A program made the position numbers and the translations under genes. The notes under the pieces are model-generated. The model made no database searches, was not told the DNA's origin, and saw nothing but the letters and a program-made list of their open reading frames with translations. Shown piece after piece: positions 38,523 to 48,700 of a stretch of DNA of 64,000 nucleotides. The stretch is from contig NC_031781.1 of assembly GCF_001522545.3 (NCBI RefSeq), positions 7,418,911-7,482,910 of the forward strand, read 5' to 3'. How positions within the stretch are numbered: position 1 is the first letter of the stretch; every line of letters begins with the position of its first letter. Source of the stretch: Parus major (taxonomy: Eukaryota > Chordata > Aves > Passeriformes > Paridae).

Positions 38523-38538
38523 AGCTCCCTCTAATGGC
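38523..38538 (-). promoter_or_regulatory. CTCF-like site
   Basis: The minus strand reads GCCATTAGAGGGAGCT, which keeps the CC-NNN-AGAGGG-NGC core of the vertebrate CTCF motif (CCASYAGRKGGC). One or two positions deviate. CTCF binds insulators and loop anchors. Motifs of this quality occur by chance, so occupancy is unproven. Confidence 0.3.
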
Positions 38539-40368
38539 GTTTCTATAGTTATACTGATTTATAGTACATTGTATTTATGTTCTTTCTGCTTGTTGCTAGT
38601 AAACTTTACTTCAAACTCAGGACTGCCTTTGTTGGATATATTTGGTTTTTATTCATTCCCGTCTGGTACTACAGCTTTTCTTTTTGAGACAGGAGCAGTT
38701 CATTGCAATGGAATCTGAATTTCAAAGCAAGCTTGTGCAGAAGAGGATTATTATTATGTATTAAGCTACCCAAAAAGGGAGCAAAACCATTAGCATCTGG
38801 GTAGTATTTTATAAGCTTTTTCCCCTGTTGCAAATACTTGTTCCTTGCTTGGAAAAAGCATACATTAAGAAAGATAGTAATACTTTCTTTGCATGTTTGG
38901 ATGGTTTTTATTATTTTCTCATCCTGGCATCCCACCATGGGAGAGGCTGCTGCTGTCTTTGGAACACTGCATGGCATATAATTGTTGAGGTGGCTTGAAG
39001 ATAATTCAGGATTCAAAGAGTAAATCTGAGGAAAAAATTTTAAGCACTTAACAAACATAAAAGACAATATGAAAGACTTGCTAATGCAGAACATTTGTTC
39101 ATTCACTTGCTTTTCATCTAGAAATTGGACAAAGCCAGATTTATTTCAGATAACACTCCCTGACCCATTCCACTTGTTTCAAGTGTTGCAAGACACAAAG
39201 GCAAACTACTCCTAATTTTCATCCAAATAAACAAAGCTACAACAAAAAATCTGTTTGTTTTACTCCCAAAGCACTCCAATTTTGCCCAGAAGAGTTCTGA
39301 ATATTCCAGTTAGACCACAAGTATAAATACTTTACAGTATCTCATTTTTCCCTTGATTTGTGCACATCACCAAGCTTAGTAAATCAGCAAAATTCCTGCT
39401 CCTCAGTGAAGGAGTAAGTGTAACATGGAAGGGATATTGCCAATATGAAATAAGAGGTATTGACGTGGTCCTGTAAAGAAGTCAGCACCATAAATTCACT
39501 CTTTAGTACCAGTATGAAATTCATACACACATCTTAAACAAAACAGAACCGGACAGCAACTTTACTGTGCCATGTTGAAAGAAGAATAAAGGCAAGACCA
39601 TCTGTCCAAGAAAAATTAAAAAATAAGAGCAGGAGCGAAGGGAACAGAAGCTATTGGAAAGGAACCTGGTTTTGCAGAACTGTAACTATGCACAGCTATG
39701 TTTATACTTATTTTGTGCTTTATAAAAAATTATGAGTATACACCACATTGGTTTAAGAAAAAAGAGCAGCAGAAGTACTAAGAGAAATAAAACACACCCT
39801 TGGCAAAGTATCTTGGTCTGTCTCCCCAGGGAGAAAAGCATTTTTAGTGGTCAGGCAAAAAGGAAAGCGGGGATTCATTATTATTACTTTTGTACAACTA
39901 CGTTCTACATGCAAAAGGCAAGAATACACAGAGGGCACTTATTTTTACTTTCCCATGTACTTAATTGGTAGCACAACTGTAAATAACTCATGTTGTTTCT
40001 GCCTGGTACCTGCCTATAAAAGACTTGGCCAGTAATCACCTCCTTTTTTAAGTTTTGGGAGTTTTTAAGCTGGTGTTGTTGAATATCCGTGTCTTCAAAA
40101 AATCATCTCACAAGTTCAAAACCCTGGAAAACAAGAGCCAACAGAGGCATTGTTCAGCAGCTGGGGCACTGCAGGTGGAGAGGGTTCAGGTCCCACTCAG
40201 GTCACAGTAATGGGTGGCAGTGGGTGGCACTGGCAGTGGCTTATTTTTATCCTAAGCTACCATCGTATTTGTGTTGGAAAAAATGCCTATTTGTGGCTTT
40301 AAAATTATGGAATGGACTTAATTAAACTGTAAAACATTAAACAACAGTTGGAAAGATTATATCCTTAT

Positions 40369-40402
40369 GGGGAAAAAAAAAAAGGGGGAAAAAAAAAGAG
40401 AA
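40369..40402 (+). repeat. Homopurine tract, 34 bp
   Basis: Thirty-four consecutive purines with G4-A11-type and G5-A9-type blocks. It lies about 200 bases before a homopyrimidine tract at 40605-40649 and close to another purine run at 40547-40566, a layout able to support triplex or long-stem structures. Confidence 0.9.
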
Positions 40403-40604
40403 TAAATCAAGTTCTTTAGTGACTTGGAGAAAATAAACAAAGTGGTTGTAAAAATAAACCAAAAATTTTCAGTCCCATCTACCACCTGCTTAGTGGAGAA
40501 AGCAAGGAAGCAAGGTGAGTTTGTCTTTTTAGAGAAAAGTTTCTTCAAGGAAAAAAAAAGAAAAAGCTGATGTATAGATGCATGTCCTTGAGAAAGAATA
40601 CTGG

Positions 40605-40649
40605 CTCCTTTCTCTTTTTTTTCCTCTTCTTCTTCTTCCCCTCTCCCCT
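40605..40649 (+). repeat. Homopyrimidine tract, 45 bp
   Basis: Forty-five consecutive pyrimidines including a T8 run, a (CTT)n/(TTC)n part and a CCCCTCTCCCC end. Tracts of this length can form intramolecular triplex (H-DNA). It is complementary in character to the purine tracts at 40369-40402 and 40547-40566. Confidence 0.92.
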
Positions 40650-41284
40650 GATGTCACTGTCAGCTAAGAGCTGAACACTCCAAAGGGTTCAAATGTTTTT
40701 CCAAAGCTGAAGAAACATGGTCAAATGTGGAGCATTACAACATTACCACTCTAATTTATCAAAAGTTTGGAATGTTTCTCAATATGTGTGAGTGGGAAGG
40801 CAGAAAAAGGCATTTTTGACATGTAAAATCATGACTGGAGAACTTTATACAAAGTGTGGGCAAGAAAGGAGAGCAAAGGAAAAAAAAGCAGAAAACAATA
40901 AAAGCAGAAAAAAATGTGGTGGAGAAACGAATTCACAAGCATATCTGACATTAATTTTTTACAAAATAAAAACCTGTCATAAATTGTAAAGATTTCCTGC
41001 ATAATAATTGAAAGAAAAAATCAGATGAAGTCTGACATAGGACAAAAAAATGTGTTTCTACCAGCTGTCATGAAAATATTGCACAATGACTGGCAGAAAA
41101 CTAACCCTCAGCGGTTTTGGGGTCTTTTTCTGGTGGTTTGGGTTGGGTTTTTTTTGTTGTTTTTTTTAAGTATAATCAATGCATCAGAAAAGCTAAACTG
41201 GAAAAAGAAGTTACCACTTTGTATTTAACTTTCAAACAAGCAAAAGCCTGATTCTTCTCTTACTCTGTGCAGTGCAAAACAACT
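40650..41284. other. Non-coding stretch, A-rich
   Basis: A-rich sequence with a T-run near 41148-41168. No gene recognised. It directly follows, in minus-strand terms, the 3' side of the reverse-transcriptase relic, so part of it may be that element's worn 3' UTR, but no repeat tail can be seen. Confidence 0.5.
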
Positions 41285-41745
41285 GCAGACAATGTCATCC
41301 TGAGAGATGAGTTCAACAAGGCTCCAGCTCACAGCCACTGCTCCACTGGCTCAGGGAAATTCTCCATCAGGGCTGCAGAGAAAATCAGGGACAATCTTAA
41401 CTTCTGGAGTAGATAGAAACTGTCAGTAAAAAAATTAAAGTCCTTGGTCTTTAGTGGACTCTTGGAACTGAGTAAATCACAGAGATTGACCAGGAATGTG
41501 AGGACAAAGGCTGTCAAATAGATAGGCTGGGACTGTGTAACACCTTAAAAACAAGAAAAGCAATTTCAAAACCAGTATGGTATTTGACTGGCAGCCAATA
41601 CATTTTCAAAATAAATCGAATGTGCTCCTGTCATCTCCTTTTCATAAGAAAACTGGCAGCCACATTCTGTGCTAGTTGGAGTTTATGTAAAGTCCCCGGT
41701 TCCCTTAACATAGTGAAAACCCAGCCTGCACTACAAGTATTTGCA
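41285..41745 (-). pseudogene. Non-LTR (L2/CR1-group-like) reverse-transcriptase C-terminal relic
   Basis: Read on the minus strand in one continuous frame, the sequence gives TLHKLQLAQNVAA, then MYWLPVKYHTGFEIAFLVFK with VLHS following, then IYSVPRVH and later FSLQP and SLSQWSS. These align in order with the conserved C-terminal part of vertebrate non-LTR retrotransposon reverse transcriptases of the L2/Rex/CR1 kind (KLQLVQNAAAR, LHWLPVxYRIxFK, LLLVFKALHG, VPRSR, FSVAAPxLWNxLP). An NTCSA just upstream corresponds to the usual DYCNA. Several in-frame stops interrupt it, and I see no start, endonuclease or full polymerase domain, so it is a dead 5'-truncated fragment. No obvious frameshift breaks the 140-codon alignment. 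The exact clade cannot be decided by eye. Confidence 0.82.
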
Positions 41746-44700
41746 CTGTTCATCTAAACCATACTTGCATCCTCAAACACTACTCTGTTTTCCCATGATT
41801 CTTCATCATATTGCATTCATGAAGAGCCTTTAAAAAGTGAGATTGTACTGATAAAAAATCTTTAAAAAAAATTTCCTTGCAATGAGTGCTCTCAGGAACA
41901 TCATAAACAGAAGATTGATTCTGTATCTATAATTGAATGGTAATTGCTTTTTCCAAGCATGATGTATTAGTATTGAGAGTTGATATTTACTGAACAGAAA
42001 CAAAATAATTCAGTATCAGTTGAATTATGAGTAACAACTGAGTAATTTCCAAAGATTAAGCAGAGTGGGAACTGGCAACAAGCTGTGGGAGGAGCAGGAA
42101 AGCAAAGGTACGGCTAATCATTGAAAGGGAGGGAAAGATGCATACAAGAATGGTGCAATAAAACCACCTTTAGGAAGCAATGAAGCAATCAGCCAAAACA
42201 GATAATGAAGGGGCTTGCCATGACACACAGCAATCAGCAACAACCAAGGCTGCAAGTGGAGAAATCGTCACATTGCTTTACACAAGCTGAAAAATCCAAA
42301 TGACATAAGTTCAATTTGATTTTTAAAAATTCAGTTATATACAAAAGTCCAGATTCTTAATATCAGACTCTTGATTATAATTTGAGGAAGATTCCATTAG
42401 AAGCAGCCAAGACCAATATAGCAGCAGAATATTAAGTGAGAGAAGAAATACAATAGATAGAGTGTGTTGTCATAAATGTCTTTATAAGGGCAAAGAGCAA
42501 GTGATTGCTGGGTAAATACTAGAACCACTTTTATTTAAAATCTTTATTAATATCTCTAAGAGGAAGCACACAGCACGCTAACTAAATATGCATGACACAT
42601 TAATTAGGAAGTTCTGCAAATATCAGGACCCAGAAATGTTTAAAACCCCAGAAAGAAACAAACAAATAAAGTACCACCCAACAAATATATGCTAATATCC
42701 TGGAAAAAGAGATGGTCAAATTCTGCATTGAAATTGGAGATCTAGTGGCTTTTACAATATGTGCTGAAGGCAAATTAAGTGTGCAACACTTGCTTCACAT
42801 GATGTGACACTGGGAGAAACCATCCTGAATATTTTCTATTTTGTGTGTCTCCTTTGAGACAGGGAAAGAAATTCAAGCTCCTCTGTGGCAAGGTTAGTTC
42901 TTTGCAATGATGCAGCAAGACAAGAATGCCGCATTTGGCTCACATTTATCTAGATAAGCAGGTGAATTATTATGCTCTCTCCTCTCTAATTCCTATAGCT
43001 TACATCTTTCCCCACTTTTAAATCAGAAGGACCCTCCCACCTATCCCAAATATGAATTCTAATTAAAAAAGAGATCGCAATGCAGGTTGATTGCTGTGTT
43101 TTACAAGTTATTTGTCTAAATTACGTGGCCTATGTATGAATAATTACTCCTTATCATTCAGTTTGCTCTCTATAAAGATAGCTGAAAGCTAATTAGAAGC
43201 TGTTCAGTGGTTAGCCAGCACTGTCTTTGATCACTCCTTGCTTTTAAAGTTTGTGCCTGTGTCCATATTGCATTCCCAAGATGTTTCCATTTACCATCAG
43301 GAAAGCAGACAAAATTAGGTCACATCACAGGAAAGGAGTGTTGAGAGGATGAGTAAAAATCAGTACCAAAAAAAGGGTAGTTATATTTTATCTTACAAGT
43401 TTGAAAAAAACCCAAAACACAAATTAGGTACTTTAAGACTTTTAGTAAAGAAAGGGAATTTGTACAGTCCTTCCAACGTGCCTGTGATCAAAACCACATC
43501 GTGGCAGCCAAATATCTAGTGCTCATTGCTCATTGCTTCAATAGCTCCTTGTTAATTCACTTAACTCAAATATTGGAAGTTATGTTTGGGAAGCCCCACT
43601 CAAAATTTACATGGCCAACTGACTCAGAAACGTCCCCCTGCTTCCATTAACTCTTTTTATATCTTCCTTTCGAAGCCTCATCACTCATGGAAAATGAGTC
43701 ACTTGTGGCAGTTTCTGATTTTGACAGGAACACCACAGGAAGGACAATGCCCTCATGGGCAGGGTGGGCAGAGGGCAGTTCCTGTAGCACTCTCCAAAGC
43801 TCTTGTGGATGCTCCTGTATTCAATATCACAGCAGAGGAAGCTGTCAGGATGGACTCCACACCACTGGCCCTTTGATACCTGATTATGCAGCAGGCTTGC
43901 CAGCAAGCTTGCTGAATAGGCTTTAAAATATCTTATATGGCTCAGTGGCCTCATAATCCCCATTATACGAGACCTGGAACATCTCTTTTGGAATTCACCT
44001 CTGCTTTGCTCAGAGTAAGCCTAACTGTCTTCAATCTGAGCAGAACATATTGATCCCATTTGATTCTACAATACATCTGCTGCCATTACAGCTTTTACTG
44101 GGAGGAAGCTTCTCTATAAAGGGCAGCCTGCTGCCTGCCCAGCATTTATCAATACTTATCTTCAGGGAAAAGGAGCTCATTAGCAATGGGCTGTGTGGAA
44201 GGTCTGGGAACAGGGAAACTGCATAACAAATGACAACCCATAAATTAGAAAGTAAAACATGCTGGAGCAGTGGAGGACAAATTTGACATCACAGCAATGT
44301 CCCTGTTCATGCCTGGGAGTAAAGGAGGTCTGTGCTGCATCTGAAGTTTGTTTAACAGAGTAAACAGTAAGTACTTCTCTTGCATTTGTCTTGAAGAATT
44401 AGCAGTGTGGTTAGAAATTGCCCTTCTGGGAAAAGCTTTACATTTTATGTTCCACATCTTCTTGGGAATTGTTGGCACCTCTGTCTAAATCTTATCAGTA
44501 GGTTTTACCAGCTATCTTCTTCCTCACTCCAATTAGCATAGAAAGAGAAGAGCATTTGTTTTTTTCTTTGGGGGCTGAACAAGGTGAGAGGAGCAGCAGA
44601 TACTGGATACATTACTGGAATTTTTAGACCCATAATTGCATGCAATATACCCTACAGCACAGCTTTTGTGTTCCTGGTGCTCTCCAGTCTCAGAGGTCCT

Positions 44701-47700
44701 CTACAACCAGGAGTATGGTAAGCAGAGATGTGTATTTTAAATGGTGAGAGTGGCTGTTCTAAGTTTGCAACAGAAACTTGCTCACTTCCTTAAGACAAGA
44801 CCCAAGCTTTTCATACAAGGGTGTCAGTACTGCATTAGATGAAAGGTACACCCAGCTCTGTGGTGCCTCTGACAGCAGCCCTGGCAGCCAAGGAGAGGGT
44901 TCATCTGAACTGAAGATACACCTAAAGACAAGTGTCAGTGACACCCCCTCCAACATTTGTCCTCCAAACTTCCAGTCATAAGGGTATCCAGAGCTGGGGG
45001 CTTCACCTGCACCACAGGTTTTAACAGTCCCCAAAGGACTAATTCTCTAAATGTACTAGTTCCTTTTTTATCTGTTACACTTTCAAAAACACAGGCTCAA
45101 GGGTCATTCCTTCCTCCCCATCAGCTCACAGAGAAGAGAGAGGCAGTCAGACCATGCAGTCACTCGTCTCTCGCTGCTTGGCTGCACCTCTTTCGGAAAT
45201 TTCTTATGATTGCTGAGGTGACACTGGAGAGAGGGGTAAGCAGGACTTCTGTTTTCATCATGTGTAAAAACAAACTTCCAACACCACCTAAGCAGTCTGG
45301 CAGTAAGTGGAATTGTATCCATTTTTGCATCCTGTGTGGCATATGGGTATGGTAGATGTGAAAACACTGGTGCTTCAGAACAGGGTTTGATCCATGAAAG
45401 AACAGATTCCTCACAGACTGGCTCTGCTACAAAAAATTAAGCGGAGTCTTTCTCTAAGAGATTAGAAGGTGTTGAAAACAAGTTTGCTGGTCTGTAAATT
45501 AGCTGTGCTGGATATGTTGGCATGTTTAAGATGTTGTTCAAGGAAAATAAAGTGCTACAATACAAGATAGACAAAGTAGATAATGAGGCCAGCAACAGGA
45601 TTTCTAAGAATAGATTTGGGTGTCTGAAAACCAAAACAGGGGAAAGGGATGTTTGCTCTGCACAGTGGCCTGGGAGAGGACTGGGTGCTGGTTTCTTTGA
45701 TCTCTGCCAGAGGAGCACCATGCAAAAAGCAATATATTCTGTAGGAGTTGGTGGCCCAGCATAGGGGGCCCTTCCACACCAATGGGAAGATCCCAGAGAT
45801 TGGACTGTCTCAAAGGTGGCTCAAGGCTGGGAATTAACTCCCCCATCTGCTCACCACTTCTGCTCCCAGGGTGAAACATGGCTTTTCAACCTTGTCTTCT
45901 CTAACAATTGCCCATAAATTGTCAAAAAGCTGCCATGGGGCAGCCCATTACCTTTGGGACAGGGTGAGACTCTCCAGGGGCTGCTGTGATTCATGCATGG
46001 GTGGAAAGCTCCACAAAGAGACAAGTGAGCCTCATTCATGTGCTCTGATGTTCTATGAAACTGACTCTCCTTCTCACTGAACACAGCAGCTAGTTGTTCA
46101 TTTCACATAGTAATTTCTCATTTCAGTCAAGTCAAACACTCACCTAGAACTAGCTCTGAAGTCCTTTTCTGAAAACATTTCTCTCAGACAAATTTAGCAA
46201 CCGGATTACAATAACCAAAGTGAGAAGAAATTCTCAAAATCTGTTTTCTTTTGCACTCATGTCCCTCTGATATCAGCCTGCCTATTTTTCTCAAGTACTA
46301 TAGCTACTGACTATTTTTTAATTTAAGGTTACTATTCTGACACCTCTTGAGTTGCATCTGAGAGTAAATATGCACAAATTTCTACTCTGAATCCTTTTTT
46401 TACTTCTAGTTTGCTGTTTCTCCTCTCTTTCCTCTGACCACACAATTGGGACCTAGTTCAGAAAGAATCTTCAGCATCTCTGGCTCATGGACCTCAGAGA
46501 AGCAGCTGTTTAAATTGCCCACATGGTTCCTGACTAGAGGCCAGATAAAATGCATGTTTAAGTCTTTCTAGGTCCGGCTGTTACAGTTAACAGAGGCACC
46601 GTGCAAAGCCTTAGCGAGGCAGCCTGTGGGAATAGGGACCACTCACCTCTGTTACGGTGCTAAAAGCACTGCGTTTCTAATCCTGATGTGCTTTAATGTT
46701 GCATAAACAGAGACCTCTCAGTGCCTGGAGAACAAGAGAAGTTTTGGTGCATACAGCAACTGCTCTACATTTACAGCCCCAATTCAGCTTGTTTAGATAT
46801 CCACAAGTTGCATGCGAATAGGTTTGTTCCCATTCCCCTGCCGCATTCTTGTCCCTTCTGCCACTGAATGCTGCAGCAGTGGATGACAAACAACTCCCCA
46901 CATTAAAGGCAAGCTAAAGGTCATTCTGTTGCTTCGTTCTGAAAGCACAGCTACTCCACTTCATCTGCTGCAAGAGAAGACACAGTCCTCTTCTCAAGGA
47001 TTGTGAGCTGAATCTGAATTATTTAGATACAGAGGGTGAGAGGTGGGGGCATCATCTTGCAAATGCCTGGGGAACCAGATCCATCCCCTAAACCTGGAGC
47101 CCAGCTGCCCTGGTGCCAGCACAGTGATCCACAGGCACCAGTGCCAGGCCTGGGGATGGCAGAGATGTTTTTTAAATCTCAGGAATTACTTCAGGAGGAA
47201 GGTATGGAGGGAGTGTTCAAAATTCAGAAACATCGACTTTGATGTTGCATGCTTTTCCCCTGTCATTCAAACACATGTTTTTTTGTTTAAGGATGATTAA
47301 TATATTTTTAATGTTTTTCCTAACTGAAGGGAAACCTGTGCTATATATTAAGTGAGTCTAGAAAAACACCCCAAAAGCTGAGCTGGCATAAGTGGGTAGC
47401 CTGTGTGTGATGTTTATTATGATTTTTCCTTAAGATCTTTGTCTTCTCATTTTTCACTGTTTCTTTTTGCATTTGTCACTGCCCTGTTTGAGGCATCGTG
47501 TCTTCACTCCCATATTACTCCAACCTCCCATATCAGTCAACCCAAAACACCCTCTGAGAAAGCTTTGGCAAGTACAAGAATGAGCCAAGCTCCAGGCAGA
47601 GCTTTGCAGAATTTACATAGCAGTAACTTACTGCCACTGCAGCTTGACTGGCCAAAAATCTGGGTTTGCTGGTGCAGGTTTCAGGGTGTCTGGATTAGGG

Positions 47701-48700
47701 AACAGTCTGGATGGTTCACACCTGGCTGTAGCAGACCCAAAGCTGCTGCTCTGGCAGGAGAAGAGGAGGTTTCCCGCAGCAAATCTGGTCCAGGGCTCAT
47801 CTCCCCCTGCCTGTCTGAGCCCCTGTGCCAGGTAAGCCCTCACCTCCCCTCCACCTCCTGTGCATGGAAAGGTCATGTCAGGGTCTAACCCTGGGTTCAG
47901 GCAGGTACACCAAGTCCCACTGAAGGCAGGAGGGTTATTTGGTCTCCCATGATGACATTTTGCATTTTCAGATGAAGGTGATGCTTGGCACAAGAAAAAA
48001 ACCCAGCAGAAGTTTGTCAGTAAACACGCAAAGTAAATCATTCTGGAGCTGGTGTCACACTTGTTAAGCACTGGAAGTGGGAGAGGTACCAGGTTTAGCA
48101 GCAATAGCTAGATCTGAGTTCAAGCTTTACACATCAGATGCAACAGCTGCTTAAATGCCCAGAAAAAAATGACTGCTCCACTGGCATGTGGCACAAGCTG
48201 TAACATTTATCAAAGAAATAAACAGTACTCAATGAGGTCCTCAAATCCATTCATTTCTATTCCTATCCTTTTCACCTTGCAGATAAGACAAAAAACCTCA
48301 TTATATTTTACTTTCCTAAGTTTTATGGCTCTGACATATACTCAGAATGATTGCCTCTGCTGCTGTTAACTACCTGCCAGCACTCTTATTAGAGTTCATT
48401 TAGGAATAATCTATTACCAAAAAGGAAAGGTCCAAGTTTCAAGGATGGATTATTTAAATCACAGCATGCCATTCTGCAGCAACAGGAAGACAGCCAGTTC
48501 CCCCCACCAGCACCTTTCAGAGCTGCTCAGTGGGGGAAGAGGCAGCCCTTGGGAAGGTGGATTGAATTTCCAGATGGAAAACTAATGGCAGAAAACTCAG
48601 GTCACCGCAGCTCTGGACAAGTGCAAAAGAGCAATATTTCACTCTAGCATGAAGAGCTGCATAAAAAGAATATACATTCTGCACGCTCCCTTAAAAACTT
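41746..48700. other. Long non-coding stretch
   Basis: No confident gene. An enhancer-like AT-rich block lies at about 42940-43230 (GATTGCTGTGTTTTACAAG, TGAATAATTACTCC, AGCTAATTAGAAGC). GC-richer patches at 47040-47180 and 47640-47880 are open in several overlapping frames without recognised similarity. Splice-bounded segments at 44688-44717 and 45125-45235 are listed separately or among the findings. Confidence 0.55.
45125..45235 (+). other. Splice-bounded candidate exon, 111 nt
   Basis: A pyrimidine-rich acceptor (TTCCTTCCTCCCCATCAG) precedes the segment and AGAGAGGG|GTAAGC follows. It is exactly 37 codons in an open frame that includes LTEKREAV, SSLAAWLHLFRKFLMIAEV and TLERG. The peptide has one hydrophobic patch and basic flanks, and no family is recognised. 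Length divisible by three and an open frame are modestly suggestive only. Confidence 0.22.

Larger units (their letters stand above)
35297..40368. other. Long non-coding stretch
   Basis: No confident gene. The interval holds an enhancer-like AT-rich block at about 35990-36130 (AATTAATTCATTTTCC, ATTGCCTGCAATCA), a GC-rich patch at 37130-37330, a 29-base pure purine tract at 37914-37942 and a CTCF-like motif at 38523-38538. The 145-codon minus frame at 38669-39106 begins at a GTG and has no recognisable similarity. Confidence 0.55.

Noticed and set aside
38669..39106. 145-codon minus-strand open frame
   Set aside because: Begins at GTG; residue composition is irregular and no motif is recognised. 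AT-rich DNA of this length occasionally gives such frames.
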